DNA of 64,000 bases from Leptolyngbya sp. Heron Island J (GCF_000482245.1 NZ_AWNH01000080.1:1-64000); one strand, 5' to 3'. Positions 52,772 through 62,460 are shown, counted from the first letter of the stretch. Notes: generated by a model not told the origin, from the sequence alone. Made by a program: numbers and translations.

Positions 52772-55147
52772 TCACTCTCGCGTCTTCAAAACAGCAATTA
52801 AATCTAACCGACCTAGCTGTCGCCGAATCAACAGGCCTGAGGCCAGTGCCGCCGCCATGATGACCACAAAAGCAAAAGCATAGGTTGTCGGAGTAATCAC
52901 TAAAGGAAAACGAAATAATTCCCAGTCATACATCTCCGTCATCAGTGCTGCCAAGCCAAAGCCTAGCGAAAACCCGACCGGAATCGCCAGGGTTAACAGT
53001 ACAGCCTGTTCTCCCAGAAGAATAAATGCGATTTCACCTTTGGTAAAGCCAATGATACGTAGGGTAGCGAGTTCTCGCTCTCGCTCTGATAGAGCAATCC
53101 GGGCCGCGTTATACACCACCCCAAAGGCAATCACTGAGGCAAACCCGACTAAGACCACCGTAAACCCAGCCATACTCTGGGTTAAAATTTTGTTGAACTG
53201 GTCAATGGTAGTTTGACGCATGGCAACGCTGGCCACGGCAGGGGTTTCTTTTAACTGGGCATAGAGCTGTTGTTGTGCTTGCTCGTCCACCTGCAGATAG
53301 GCACCGGAGAGGGTAAACCCTTCTCGCATGAGCCGATTTAGGGCGTGGAGGTCCATATAAGCAGAAATACCCACCAACTCATCAAAGATGCCCGTGACGT
53401 GAACAGTACGTGTGGGTCGTCCTCCTTCTAGCACCTCTACAGTCAGCTGATCGCCTAGATGAGCCTGGAGGGTCTCCGCTAGTTTAGTGGATAATACAAT
53501 GCCCTCGGGTGGCAATGTAACGGGACGCTGCTCACGATCCAGCAGGCGACGCAGTTCGCCACCCGGTTCCACTCCATTGATACCGCTGAGTTTTTGGTAA
53601 TGGCCAAAACGCAGTCGGGCCGGTACTGTTCGAAATGGCTCAGCGTGTAAAACTCCAGGTAGATGATATAGCTCAAACTGAGCCCGGCTTGATAGGGGAT
53701 TGTTAAACACCAGGGTAATGTCTTCTCGTTGAATGGTGCGAAACTGAATGTCAACCAGGGCATCCATTGCATCGGTAAAGAAACGCCCCAGAATCAGGAT
53801 TGCGATCGCAACACCAATTCCCACCACTGACAACAATCCTTGCACCGGCCGGCGCTCCAGATTGCGCAGAATAATCCGACTAGGGGCAGAAAACCATCGC
53901 TGCAGCCCCAATTTTTCCACCACCGTGGGTCGATAGGTGGAGGGCGGTTCCGGTCGCATAGCTTCAGCCGGGGGCAGGATCACCGCTCGTCGAACCGACA
54001 ACACCGCTCCCAGAATAGCGGCCCCAAAACTTACCAACAACGCCGTCAGCAACACCACTGGTGGCACCTCATACTGCAGCACTGGGAAGTGATAAAAATC
54101 TGCATATATACGAGTCATGCCTCGTCCCATCCACCAGCCCAGACCGCTGCCCAATGCCATACCTAGCAATACAATGCCCAGTACTAACTTTAAGTAGTGT
54201 AGCCCCACTGTCAGATTGTCGTACCCAAAGGCTTTCATCACAGCAATCTGATCTCGCTGGGTACTGATCAAACGACTTAACAACAGATTGAGTAAAAAAG
54301 CAGCAATTCCAAGGAAAATAGAGGGCACAAAGATGGCATGGGCCGACAGCTGACGAATCTCATCAGAAATAAACGTGTGGGAAATTTGATCCTCTCGACC
54401 AAAAGCCCCTAATCCACCATAGGTTTCTAGCAACTGATCAAGCTGAAAGATCACCGCCGCCTCGCTGGCCCCTGGCATCAACCGGAGACTCACGTCATTA
54501 AATGCACCTTCCATATCAAACGCCGTAGCCAGGGCTTGTTGTGGCATCCAAAGAATGCCAAAGCGTTTGTTGTCGGGGACAATTTCGGTACCACGAATCT
54601 CATAGATATACTCGGGCGATAGGGCAAGGCCCACAATTCGCAGGGTTTGCCAACGGCCATTGAGAATTGCCCCCACCGTATCATTCAGCTCTAAGTGATT
54701 CGCCTTGGCAAAGACCTCGCTCGCTAGCACCTCATCTCCTTGTTCCGGATAGCGCCCCTGACGAATAAATAGGTCGTTGAGCATAGGGTGTTGCCGTTCC
54801 GGAATAGAAATCAGCCGTCCAGTAGCCGGTTCCTCTAATCCTTCCACTGACAGGGTGACATCCTTCACAACTCGAGTCTGAACGGCACCTACACCAGGAA
54901 TCTGCTCAAATCGAGAACCCAAGCTTTTTGGTGCCCGTTTCAGCTGTACAAACACATCTGCAAACCGGTACTGGTCATAATAGGTAGTTTGGGTCAGCTG
55001 CAGCGACCCGTGGGTACTCATCATGGTGACCAGGGTAGCGATGCCACAGGCAACAATCAGGACAATTGCCAGCACCTGCCCCCGCATGCGGAGTAGATCG
55101 CGTAAGAGTTTACGGTCGAGGGCTTTCAAGCTCATACCCTTTACCAC
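52772..55147 (-). CDS. FtsX-family ABC exporter permease (MacB/LolC-like, two FtsX domains)
   Basis: A 791-residue membrane protein. It has a first anchor ([20 protein letters not shown]), a periplasmic MacB-type domain (about 45-250), and an FtsX block of three helices ([20 protein letters not shown] onwards). A second anchor near 430 ([20 protein letters not shown]), a second periplasmic domain and a second FtsX block ([20 protein letters not shown] onwards) follow. It works with the ATPase that overlaps it by seven bases and with the adaptor. The exported substrate is unknown. Confidence 0.88.
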   Translation of the reverse strand: MVKGMSLKALDRKLLRDLLRMRGQVLAIVLIVACGIATLVTMMSTHGSLQLTQTTYYDQYRFADVFVQLKRAPKSLGSRFEQIPGVGAVQTRVVKDVTLSVEGLEEPATGRLISIPERQHPMLNDLFIRQGRYPEQGDEVLASEVFAKANHLELNDTVGAILNGRWQTLRIVGLALSPEYIYEIRGTEIVPDNKRFGILWMPQQALATAFDMEGAFNDVSLRLMPGASEAAVIFQLDQLLETYGGLGAFGREDQISHTFISDEIRQLSAHAIFVPSIFLGIAAFLLNLLLSRLISTQRDQIAVMKAFGYDNLTVGLHYLKLVLGIVLLGMALGSGLGWWMGRGMTRIYADFYHFPVLQYEVPPVVLLTALLVSFGAAILGAVLSVRRAVILPPAEAMRPEPPSTYRPTVVEKLGLQRWFSAPSRIILRNLERRPVQGLLSVVGIGVAIAILILGRFFTDAMDALVDIQFRTIQREDITLVFNNPLSSRAQFELYHLPGVLHAEPFRTVPARLRFGHYQKLSGINGVEPGGELRRLLDREQRPVTLPPEGIVLSTKLAETLQAHLGDQLTVEVLEGGRPTRTVHVTGIFDELVGISAYMDLHALNRLMREGFTLSGAYLQVDEQAQQQLYAQLKETPAVASVAMRQTTIDQFNKILTQSMAGFTVVLVGFASVIAFGVVYNAARIALSERERELATLRIIGFTKGEIAFILLGEQAVLLTLAIPVGFSLGFGLAALMTEMYDWELFRFPLVITPTTYAFAFVVIMAAALASGLLIRRQLGRLDLIAVLKTRE

Positions 55148-55884
55148 TCCAACTCTGCTGGGGATGCTTTTCGCTGATTGCGTTGAATATGGGCAATGTT
55201 CCCGCTACGCATATGCACGACTCGATCGGCCATGGCCGCAATCCCAGCATTGTGGGTAATTACAGCGGTTGTCGTACCAAACTCTTGATTCACCTGTTCC
55301 AAGGTCTCTAACACTCGTTTACCAGTCTCAAAGTCAAGGGCACCAGTGGGTTCATCACAGAGGAGAACTTCGGGGCGTTTGGCAATAGCGCGGGCGATCG
55401 CAACTCGTTGTTGTTCCCCCCCTGACAGCTGCGCCGGAAAATGATCAAGCCGGGCTGCCAAACCCACCAGTGCCAGTGCCTCTTCCGGCTTCATCGGCTG
55501 ACGGGCAATATCAGTCACCAGGGCAACATTCTCCCGTGCCGTTAAGCTTGGAATGAGGTTGTAAAACTGAAACACAAACCCCACCGACTGACGGCGAAAC
55601 CGGGTCAGCGCCTGTTCATTGGCTTTGTTCATTGCCTGATTACGAAAATAGACCTGGCCGCCAGAGGGCACATCTAACCCACCTAAAATATTTAGCAGTG
55701 TGGACTTACCGCTACCCGATGGTCCCAGTAGCACCACAAACTCGCCCTCATACAGGTCTAAATCAACTGACCCCAAGGCGTGAACCTTTACTTCACCCAT
55801 CACATAGACTTTACTCACCTGCTCTATGTGAAAGACCGCAGGCGATGTCATTGCTGCTGAACTTGACGTTACGTCCGAAATCAT
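55141..55884 (-). CDS. LolD/MacB-type ABC exporter ATPase
   Basis: A 247-residue ATPase. Walker A is [12 protein letters not shown], the signature is [20 protein letters not shown], Walker B is [12 protein letters not shown], and the switch histidine is in AVITHNAG. It powers the adjacent FtsX permease by mechanotransmission. Its stop overlaps the permease start by seven bases. ATG at 55884 is used; a later ATG at 55851 is possible. Confidence 0.9.
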   Translation of the reverse strand: MISDVTSSSAAMTSPAVFHIEQVSKVYVMGEVKVHALGSVDLDLYEGEFVVLLGPSGSGKSTLLNILGGLDVPSGGQVYFRNQAMNKANEQALTRFRRQSVGFVFQFYNLIPSLTARENVALVTDIARQPMKPEEALALVGLAARLDHFPAQLSGGEQQRVAIARAIAKRPEVLLCDEPTGALDFETGKRVLETLEQVNQEFGTTTAVITHNAGIAAMADRVVHMRSGNIAHIQRNQRKASPAELEW

Positions 55885-56201
55885 ACTAACCGCCAGTAAG
55901 CACGGAATTTTCCTGAGCTCATCACTCCCACAGCACCGAACATTAAAAATGCGTCACCATTACCTTGCTGTAAATCTTAGACAAAAAGATTGAAGACTTT
56001 ATGAGGAGCGTCATAACAACCGACATTCGCTGACAAAAAAACATTCCCATAAGTTCTTCAAGATATTCGTCTATACTTATAGAGAAGAACTAAGGAGCTT
56101 TCTCTACTCCCTACAGCCTATCTAAAGGTCTTAGTTTTGATCCTGGTTTCTTCGTTAAACATGATGATCTTGAGTAAACCTTTCTTAGGAGACAGCTCAG
56201 C
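55885..56201. other. 317-base divergent gap with a long inverted repeat
   Basis: AGTTCTTC (56052-56059) and its complement (56084-56091) enclose 24 bases that contain a TATACT promoter-like box. AGGAG at about 56188 lies ahead of the small gene at 56202. The arrangement would allow a repressor to close a promoter for the small membrane protein gene. Confidence 0.5.
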
Positions 56202-56423
56202 ATGTGGACAACATTAATTATCGTAACAGCCCTATTTTTAATTGCACTCCGAGTTTTCTTAACCGCCCACAATCAAACTGAGGTGATCTCGGCGGGTCTG
56301 GTGGCCACAGCCTGTTTAATGATTGCCATAGGGGCCTCTCCCTTAGCGCTCAAAGTAGCCTTGTTGGCATCTATACTGCTGTTTGAACAGTGGTTGTTAC
56401 ATCGTCAAATACCTGCTAAGTAA
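56202..56423 (+). CDS. small membrane protein, two helices
   Basis: A 73-residue hydrophobic protein. Helices are MWTTLIIVTALFLIALRVFL and a longer segment VISAGLVATACLMIAIGASP through ALKVALLASILLFEQWLLH. A ribosome-binding AGGAG lies 11 bases upstream. No family is recognised. The next gene downstream, also small, is on the same strand after 114 bases. Confidence 0.6.
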   Translation: MWTTLIIVTALFLIALRVFLTAHNQTEVISAGLVATACLMIAIGASPLALKVALLASILLFEQWLLHRQIPAK

Positions 56424-56494
56424 TCACTGTTGTGTAGGTTTATTTTTCTTTAAAAGATACCAAACCTCATAACATCCTCAAAGTATTCGAGTAT

Positions 56495-56517
56495 GCTAAC
56501 CGTTAGCATTAATGCTA
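56495..56517. promoter_or_regulatory. overlapping palindromes upstream of the 56538 gene
   Basis: GCTAACCGTTAGC (56495-56507) and TAGCATTAATGCTA (56504-56517) are perfect palindromes sharing the TAGC arm. The gene starts 20 bases later. They may be two operator half-sites or alternative hairpins. Confidence 0.6.
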
Positions 56518-56537
56518 GTCGCACATAAGGAACCCAG

Positions 56538-56786
56538 ATGACTATTGAACAAGATGCCAGAACAGCTGCTACCCAGGCTCGTCAGCATACAGAACAGCTA
56601 GATGAGAAAGTACTTAATCGGGCTGCAGACAGTTTACACGAAGACTCTTCAGTCACTGCTGAAGAGCGTGAACATGTTACACAACAACGACAAGAAGCCC
56701 GGCACATAAAGGAAACTATGCTCAGCCGCGCAGAAGAAACTATAGATGCGACAGATAGTGCGGATACTTCAACGTCACAAACTTAG
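56538..56786 (+). CDS. small hydrophilic helical protein
   Basis: An 82-residue protein, highly charged and without hydrophobic core: TQARQHTEQLDEKVLNRAAD and EEREHVTQQRQEARHIKETM show two similar helical halves. The end is Thr/Ser/Asp-rich. Composition resembles stress-response or LEA-like small proteins. AAGGAA lies ten bases upstream of the start. Upstream palindromes suggest it is regulated. No family is recognised. Confidence 0.6.
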   Translation: MTIEQDARTAATQARQHTEQLDEKVLNRAADSLHEDSSVTAEEREHVTQQRQEARHIKETMLSRAEETIDATDSADTSTSQT

Positions 56787-56940
56787 AACGACCACTTTTT
56801 GAAGTATGACATCAGGAGTCTGGCAGTGGGGCAGACTCCCAGTTCGCTCTTGCTAAAAACATTGGTATCAGACACGATCCATGGATGGCACATACCGGCT
56901 GTAGACCTGCCATTCACATAAACTAGGAGACGCTGTACTT

Positions 56941-57609
56941 CTAGGATTGGCTAGTTAAATGACTGACACCTGTTGCTTGCTCTAGTAGCGTACAAACTTG
57001 CTCATCGGTGACTTGGTTAAAATTTTCATACCAAAGACCAATGGCATACATGTTACGGGGAATGGATAGACACACGATGCGATCAACCTGGGTTTTAAGT
57101 TGTTTATAAGCGCCCATAGCAGCAATAGGAACAGCAATAATTAGTTGTCTTGGCTGTTGCGATCGCACCCACATCACCGCTGCTCGCATAGTTGCCCCAG
57201 TAGCCAGTCCATCGTCTACTAAGATGACAATCCGATCATAGACATTCACTGGAGGACGATTACCACGATAGACCTGTTGGCGTCGTTTTAATTCCTGACG
57301 CTCGCCTTCTGTAATCTTTTGAAGTTCCTGTTGAGTAATCCCTGAATAGCGCAGAGCATAGTGATTGAGTACGCGCACACCGTTGGCCGCAATAGCTCCG
57401 ACGGCACTCTCCCGGTTACCAGGCTCTCCCAACTTTCTAACCAGACAGATATCCAAAGCTAGATTCAGGGCGCAAGCAATCTCATAGGCAACCGGTACCC
57501 CACCACGTGGCAAGGCCAGCACTAAAACATCGGCACGGTTAGCATAGACGTTTAGCTGCTGTGCCAGTTGTTGCCCGGCATCGGTGCGATCGCAAAATCG
57601 AGTTGTCAT
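56941..57609 (-). CDS. phosphoribosyltransferase family protein
   Basis: From ATG 57609 the product has 222 residues. The PRPP-binding loop is IVILVDDGLATGATMRAAVM. LVLALPRGGVPVAYEIACAL near the start and LVRKLGEPGNRESAVGAIA complete the pattern seen in stress-linked PRTases of cyanobacteria. The central insertion (RQELKRRQQVYRG) is typical of this branch. The real substrate is not known. A start at 57648 would add 13 Cys/Gly-rich residues without support. Confidence 0.82.
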   Translation of the reverse strand: MTTRFCDRTDAGQQLAQQLNVYANRADVLVLALPRGGVPVAYEIACALNLALDICLVRKLGEPGNRESAVGAIAANGVRVLNHYALRYSGITQQELQKITEGERQELKRRQQVYRGNRPPVNVYDRIVILVDDGLATGATMRAAVMWVRSQQPRQLIIAVPIAAMGAYKQLKTQVDRIVCLSIPRNMYAIGLWYENFNQVTDEQVCTLLEQATGVSHLTSQS

Positions 57610-57780
57610 GAGCGTCCCTCCACAGCTGCTCCACAGGAGATGCCCCACTATTGCTCTTAGGGTAGGGCAAAAATCTGAGGAACTTATGAAGAACGCAGCC
57701 TAATGCAGGGCCTTACAAGTGTTTTGTCCTTAGCCGCTAGCAATAGCCTGCCATCGAAACAGTTGATACCAAGATCGCAC

Positions 57781-58203
57781 CTAGCGGGGCTGACGCATGA
57801 CCCCTAACTGCTGAAACTGTTGCGACTGCTGTTCGATCTGAATCGATAACGCATTACAAACCAGATCGCAAAGTTCAAATAGAAATGGGTTAGCAATTTG
57901 ATAATAGACGCATACACCCTCCTGACGACGGCTGACCACACCAGCCTGGGTCAGCATCTTTAAGTGTTTTGAAACATTAGCCTGCCCCAACCCAGTAATC
58001 TCAATGATCTCTGTGACATTTTTTGCCCCTGATTTTAAGGCACAGACAATCTGTAGGCGACTCACCTCAGATAAAACCTTAAAAAACTCAGCCATCAATC
58101 CCAGGGCCGCTGGTGAAAGAGACGTGATACCGCTGTCAGACGACTCGACGGTAGCCGTTGAAGTTCTGAACGTTTTCTTCTTAGATTTCTTAGTAGCAGG
58201 CAT
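57781..58203 (-). CDS. ArsR-family repressor with candidate thiol-sensing cysteines
   Basis: A 140-residue repressor. The winged helix is RLQIVCALKSGAKNVTEIIE, then GLGQANVSKHLKMLTQAGVV and EGVCVYYQIA. The basic first 20 residues are an extension. Cys54 in the helix before the DNA-binding helix and Cys112/Cys116 in the last helix lie roughly where BigR/SqrR proteins keep their persulfide-sensing pair; no typical metal-binding CXCXXC is present. It is divergent from the YeeE/YedE genes and next to SQR, so a sulfide or persulfide signal is likely. A start at the ATG given is supported by the basic family-like extension only. Confidence 0.82.
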   Translation of the reverse strand: MPATKKSKKKTFRTSTATVESSDSGITSLSPAALGLMAEFFKVLSEVSRLQIVCALKSGAKNVTEIIEITGLGQANVSKHLKMLTQAGVVSRRQEGVCVYYQIANPFLFELCDLVCNALSIQIEQQSQQFQQLGVMRQPR

Positions 58204-58354
58204 AGGTGCAATTCGCTTGGCAGGAACTGTGAGGGATGAGAACAGGTGATGGACCGTTAACTATATTACCATAAAGTATTATAAAGCTTTTGCAGCACTT
58301 TCGCCCTGATCGTCTTGGAATCAGGCCTTTTCAGCATTTAGGTAGCCAATATAC

Positions 58355-58442
58355 CAATGGTGACAATGGTGAAATTTCAATGGTGAATGTTTGCACAACT
58401 CGGGAAATGTCATGGCATTATATTACTAATTAATTATATAAT
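58355..58442. promoter_or_regulatory. candidate operator region between the ArsR and YeeE/YedE genes
   Basis: CAATGGTGA occurs three times, at 58355-58363, 58364-58372 (directly adjoining) and 58378-58386. An AT-rich dyad follows: ATTATAT (58417-58423) and ATATAAT (58436-58442) flank the palindrome TAATTAATTA (58427-58436). The dyad ends 22 bases before the start of the first transporter gene, a fitting place for an ArsR operator. Confidence 0.6.
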
Positions 58443-58464
58443 TTTCTGAGATATTGCTGCTACC

Positions 58465-58881
58465 ATGATGGAATCAACCTGGGTAACGGGGTTTTTGGGA
58501 GGTCTGTTAATTGGTCTGAGTGCAACGTTGCTGCTGGCATTTAACGGTCGCATAGCAGGCATTAGCGGCATTGTTAATGGTGCGATCCAGGGTGATGAGA
58601 TTTGGCGATGGTTGTTTATCGCTGGCATGCTGCTGGGTGGGCTCGTCTATGAGCATGGTCTTGCAGCCGAGGTGACGCCTCGACCGATACTAGCGCCTGG
58701 CTCGATGATATTGGGTGGGTTTTTGGTGGGATTTGGCACTCGTTTAGGCAATGGCTGCACCAGTGGTCATGGGGTGTGTGGGTTGGGTCGATTGTCATTG
58801 CGATCGCTAGTGGCAGTCCTTACCTTTCTGACTACAGCGATGGTGACTGTCTGGATTACCCGTCATGGCATTGCTGGATAA
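58465..58881 (+). CDS. YeeE/YedE-type sulfur transport half protein 1
   Basis: A 138-residue membrane protein with four helices. It carries LLLAFNGRIAGISGIVNGAI near the start and the conserved GGFLVGFGTRLGNGCTSGHG then VCGLGRLSLRSL, with cysteines in NGCTSGH and GVCG. YeeE/YedE proteins move small sulfur compounds such as thiosulfate or act in sulfur trafficking. Two adjacent ATG codons occur; the first is given. The partner half starts five bases after the stop. Confidence 0.88.
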   Translation: MMESTWVTGFLGGLLIGLSATLLLAFNGRIAGISGIVNGAIQGDEIWRWLFIAGMLLGGLVYEHGLAAEVTPRPILAPGSMILGGFLVGFGTRLGNGCTSGHGVCGLGRLSLRSLVAVLTFLTTAMVTVWITRHGIAG

Positions 58882-58886
58882 AAGAC

Positions 58887-59339
58887 ATGAACAGACTCTC
58901 ACTACAACAAACATTAGCTTTGAGACAGAATTTGATTGCGATCTTAGCGGGTTGGCTATTTGGCCTGGGGTTAGGGTTATCGCAAATGATTGACCGAGAG
59001 CGGGTGTTAGGATTTTTAGACATCGCCGGTAATTGGGACCCGACACTTTTATTTGTCCTGGGTGGAGCCGTGAGCGTCACCGTAATTACATTTCGATTTG
59101 TTTTGCGATGGCCCCACCCACTTGTCGCCACTCAATTTAGATTGCCAACTCGCAGGGACATTGACCTATCTTTAGTGCTAGGGACCGCCATCTTTGGCAT
59201 CGGTTGGGGCATTGCAGGCTACTGTCCAGGACCTGCCATTGTTGCACTGACATTAAATGCATGGAACCCTGTTATCTTCCTGGCTGCTTTTATTGCTGGC
59301 TCACTCACCTTTCGAGTATTCAACCGTCAACGCCTGTAG
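58887..59339 (+). CDS. YeeE/YedE-type (DUF6691-like) half protein 2
   Basis: From ATG 58887 the product has 150 residues and four membrane helices. LAGWLFGLGLGLSQMIDRER and FGIGWGIAGYCPGPAIVAL are family hallmarks, the latter with a conserved Cys. An in-frame start at 58776 would overlap the first half by 105 bases, so 58887 is preferred. The two halves probably form one transporter. The 3' end overlaps the convergent SQR gene by 20 bases. Confidence 0.88.
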   Translation: MNRLSLQQTLALRQNLIAILAGWLFGLGLGLSQMIDRERVLGFLDIAGNWDPTLLFVLGGAVSVTVITFRFVLRWPHPLVATQFRLPTRRDIDLSLVLGTAIFGIGWGIAGYCPGPAIVALTLNAWNPVIFLAAFIAGSLTFRVFNRQRL

Positions 59340-60630
59340 CCCTAGATCCCACCACAGACGACGTGTCTGCTTTTAACATTTTGAGACCAAATAGGGCACG
59401 CAGACCCAGTTTTTCAAACCATGGCATCCCCAGACCCGATCGCATTTTGAGCATAAAATAGTGTTCGAATGCGGTCTTAACCCAGACAACCCATGGCCCT
59501 CGCACTGCATAGGAACGCTTACGTTTGCCGGTTTCAGGGTCGGGGAGAACTGGGGCGGCAATGTAGGCAATACCCGTCTGACCAAATTCTGCAAAACAAA
59601 GGGCATCCAGCGTTGGCACCTGCAACGGGGCACGCATTGCTCCTAGTTCAACAGCAATGTTGTGGGCTACTGCAGCAGCCATGGTTTCTGCCATTTGACC
59701 ACTTTTGGGTGATGTGATGGGAATAGGAGTTTGATCAGGCTGTTCGAGTTGAGTGCTGACACCTGCTGCATAAATTGTTGAAAACTGAGGGTGGCGTTGG
59801 TTTGGCAATACAGGAATAAATCCCTGGTCATCCGCTAAACCGGGCACTGCTCGCACAAAGTCAACACCGCGAAAGGTGGGTAGGATCATGGAATACGCGA
59901 AGGGCAAGGTGCGGCCATCGGCCAGAGTAATCGTTTGTTGGTTTACAGCGGTGATTTCAGCATTCTCAATCACCTTAATCTCTCGTTCCTGCATCAGAGC
60001 AGTGGTTAGTTTTTGAGAATGCTGAATATTAGAAACACCTAAATGTCCTACATAGGGTTCCGGCGTGATGTAGGTAATGGGTACCTGCTGACGTAAACCA
60101 AGGCGGCGGAGTTCGTGCTCGGCCATGAGAACAAACTCATAGGCAGGGCCAAAGCACCCCACACCCGGAGCTGCACCAACAACTAGAGGTCCCGGATTTT
60201 TCAGAAAGTCGAGCCAGGCCTGTCGGGCCGCCAGGGCATGGTGAGGAGTACAAACAGACTGGGTGTAGCCGTTGGGGCCTGAGCCTGAAATTTGGTCAAA
60301 GGCAAGAGCGGCACCGGTTGCGATCGCAAGGTAGTCATATTCGATAACCAGACTCTCCTCAATCACAAGCTGTTTCCTATCAGGGGTCAAGTTAGTCACC
60401 CGACCATGCACCCAATTGAGCTGATGTCGCTGGGCCAGTCGCGACAGATCTAACTGAATATGGTCTAACGATTTCAGGTTTAGCGCCACCTGAATAAGCC
60501 CTGGAATAAACGTGAACTTAGACTCATTAGAAATCAGCGTTACCGTGTGACGCTTAGGTAACCAGTGGCGTAGCTCATAGGCTGTTGGCAACCCCGCTAA
60601 ACCAGCCCCAATGACAACAACATTTGCCAT
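59320..60630 (-). CDS. sqr: sulfide:quinone oxidoreductase
   Basis: A 436-residue flavoprotein. The FAD motif is VVVIGAGLAGLPTAYEL. Cysteines at 127 (YTQSVCTPHH), 159 (GVGCFGPAYEF) and 345 (DALCFAEFG) match the three-cysteine set of the classical SQR group, two of which form the active disulfide. ITSPKSGQMAETMAAAVAHN contains the quinone-side Lys. The C-terminal amphipathic part (FEHYFMLKMRSGLGMPWFEK) would attach it to the membrane. It oxidises sulfide and passes electrons to the quinone pool. It is convergent with the YeeE/YedE pair and divergent from DUF302. Confidence 0.88.
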   Translation of the reverse strand: MANVVVIGAGLAGLPTAYELRHWLPKRHTVTLISNESKFTFIPGLIQVALNLKSLDHIQLDLSRLAQRHQLNWVHGRVTNLTPDRKQLVIEESLVIEYDYLAIATGAALAFDQISGSGPNGYTQSVCTPHHALAARQAWLDFLKNPGPLVVGAAPGVGCFGPAYEFVLMAEHELRRLGLRQQVPITYITPEPYVGHLGVSNIQHSQKLTTALMQEREIKVIENAEITAVNQQTITLADGRTLPFAYSMILPTFRGVDFVRAVPGLADDQGFIPVLPNQRHPQFSTIYAAGVSTQLEQPDQTPIPITSPKSGQMAETMAAAVAHNIAVELGAMRAPLQVPTLDALCFAEFGQTGIAYIAAPVLPDPETGKRKRSYAVRGPWVVWVKTAFEHYFMLKMRSGLGMPWFEKLGLRALFGLKMLKADTSSVVGSRATGVDG

Positions 60631-61194
60631 AATTAATGTCTCCTTTTACTAACCTGGCTATCTGAGCCGTCAGCAATCAATTAATCTTTGTTGACGTTGA
60701 GCAGTTGAGTTTTTCTGTAAAAACCTCTGGTTTTCGCTTAAACATAGCTTACCGCATATAGCCGATGAAGAATTAGCTATAACAATTTAGGTCAGCTTAA
60801 AACTTGACCAGTGCAGATATCCTCTTCATGTCTCTGTCTCACCCTTCCATCTTTGGATCTAAGAGGGCTTAGGAATGGGGAGCCAACAGTTTTGACTTTG
60901 CTGATGTTCGGATAGCCCTTACCCCAGTCCTCACCCCCTGAGGGGCTGCTCACAGAGTGGGCAAAAATCTAGACATTAATAAATTCTGATTTCTTAGCAC
61001 ATCATTTTTATTATCTTTTAGCTATTCAGATATTAAAAACCATCGCATTCTGTCAATGACCCTGAGAGATTCTAATCAAAGGATAAAAAAAGTGGTTGAT
61101 TAAATCACTATTTAGTTATATGATGATTTTAGAGATTAAGGCATCACGCCAGTCCGATACATTTCTCAGCAATTTAGACAAACTCACATTCGCT
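60631..61194. other. 564-base divergent gap upstream of sqr and the DUF302 gene
   Basis: A CCCCTGAGGGG palindrome lies near 60935-60945. AT-rich sequence at 60990-61095 could hold promoters for DUF302. An in-frame extension of DUF302 to 61096 does not look coding. No gene or clear operator is visible. Confidence 0.45.
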
Positions 61195-61602
61195 ATGTAT
61201 CACTTTAGTAAGACAATTCAGGCTTCCTTTGATGAAGCCATAGCTCAGGTGACTGAAGCGCTTCAAGCCGAAGGACTGGGAATCTTGACCGAAATCGATG
61301 TGCAGACCGCTTTTAAGAAAAAGCTAGACACCGATTTCCGCAACTATAAGATTCTCGGAGCCTGTCATCCGCTAATTGCCTATCGCATGTTGCAAACTGA
61401 CGACAAAGCTGGAGCGCTTTATCCCTGTAACGTTGTCGTTCAAGAGCACGACGATGGACGAGTAGAAGTCTCAGCAGTCGATCCATTAATTATGTTTTTG
61501 ATGATTCACAGTCCTCAAGCTAAAGAGATCGCCTTAGAAGCCAGTCAGAAGATGCAGGCTGTAATGGATCGTTTGCCAGCTGCAACGCCGGTTGTAGCTT
61601 AA
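61195..61602 (+). CDS. DUF302 family protein
   Basis: From ATG 61195 the product has 135 residues. The start YHFSKTIQASFDEAIAQVTE and LGACHPLIAYRMLQTDDKAG then LYPCNVVVQEHDDG match DUF302. Two cysteines lie in GACHP and LYPCNVVV. DUF302 proteins often occur beside SQR, rhodanese-like and YeeE/YedE genes. The biochemical role is unknown, but a sulfane-sulfur or redox role is suspected from neighbours. The longer start at 61096 adds 33 unrelated residues. Confidence 0.87.
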   Translation: MYHFSKTIQASFDEAIAQVTEALQAEGLGILTEIDVQTAFKKKLDTDFRNYKILGACHPLIAYRMLQTDDKAGALYPCNVVVQEHDDGRVEVSAVDPLIMFLMIHSPQAKEIALEASQKMQAVMDRLPAATPVVA

Positions 61603-61656
61603 GCCTGACAGAACAGATGAGCCGTAGTTAATACTAGATTTTGGAGGTTACGTTCC

Positions 61657-61875
61657 ATGTTTAATAATGTTGGTACTGTTGATCGCCTGCTGCGATTACT
61701 TGTAGCAATTGGGTCCCTTTATTTTGGGTTGACGGTTTATGCCGGTTCAACCTTAGGAATGGTGTTAGATATTGTTGGCAGTGTGGCTTTACTCAGTGGA
61801 GTATTTGGTTCCTGCGCTCTCTATGGTCTACTGGGTATCAACACCCGGAAAACCAACCAGGATTCAACCACATAA
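61657..61875 (+). CDS. DUF2892 (YgaP-type) membrane protein
   Basis: A 72-residue protein with two membrane helices. The start FNNVGTVDRLLRLLVAIGSL and the Cys-containing second helix LLSGVFGSCALYGLLGINT are typical of DUF2892, the membrane part of YgaP-type rhodaneses. GGAGG lies ten bases upstream. It follows DUF302 by 54 bases and is probably co-transcribed. The family is frequent in sulfur-oxidation gene sets. Confidence 0.88.
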   Translation: MFNNVGTVDRLLRLLVAIGSLYFGLTVYAGSTLGMVLDIVGSVALLSGVFGSCALYGLLGINTRKTNQDSTT

Positions 61876-61961
61876 TTCCTACTTAACGTTCTCTTATCTC
61901 TTCTAAAGCCAATACTCGGCTGGAGCATTTGCTCCAGCACGAGTTTTTTTTAGTCGTCTTT

Positions 61962-62420
61962 TTAGATAACATCCATGGATGATGGACTGTACAGTATGTC
62001 GTTGCTGCGTCGACAATTACTTAATTCCTTAACCGGTACTGTGGTAGCGGCAACCGTAGGTTCAGCATTTTCGGTAATGGGACAGACACAGTCGTCTCGA
62101 TGCAACCACTGCTGACCAACCTGATAGAGGGCCATAAATACAGGCTTCAGCTCTTTACCTTTTGGAGTGACAGAATATTCCACACGAGGCGGGATTTCTG
62201 GGTAAGCCCGTCGAGCGATAATCCCATGCTCCTCTAAGCTTCGCAGTTTGGCCGTTAGGGTTTTGCTACTGATTCCAGGTAAAGCAGTTAACAGCTCATG
62301 GGTGCGACAATCTTGATCCCAAAGCTGGCGTAAGATCAATAATGACCATTTGCCACCTAACATATCAAGGATGAACTGAATCGGACATTGGGACTGAAAA
62401 CAACTATGGGTGTCGAGCAT
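61962..62420 (-). CDS. HxlR-family transcriptional regulator
   Basis: A 152-residue winged-helix protein. The start has Cys7 and Cys12 (CFQSQCPIQFILDMLGGKWS), then LPGISSKTLTAKLRSLEEHG and PPRVEYSVTPKGKEL, the HxlR signature. A conserved Cys near the start is used for redox or electrophile sensing in related YodB/HypR proteins; two are present here. The C-terminal 40 residues (with Cys at DDCVCPIT) extend past the usual fold. It is divergent from the alternative oxidase gene and probably controls it. Confidence 0.85.
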   Translation of the reverse strand: MLDTHSCFQSQCPIQFILDMLGGKWSLLILRQLWDQDCRTHELLTALPGISSKTLTAKLRSLEEHGIIARRAYPEIPPRVEYSVTPKGKELKPVFMALYQVGQQWLHRDDCVCPITENAEPTVAATTVPVKELSNCRRSNDILYSPSSMDVI

Positions 62421-62439
62421 ATTGTCCGAAAAAATAGGC

Positions 62440-62460
62440 CTACCTGTATCTACTTACCTC
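62440..62460. promoter_or_regulatory. possible HxlR operator
   Basis: TACCTGTATCTACTTACCT, about 20 bases upstream of the HxlR start, repeats TACCT directly at 14-base spacing. It lies in the divergent HxlR/alternative oxidase gap, where an autoregulatory site would be expected. Evidence is only the repeat. Confidence 0.35.
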
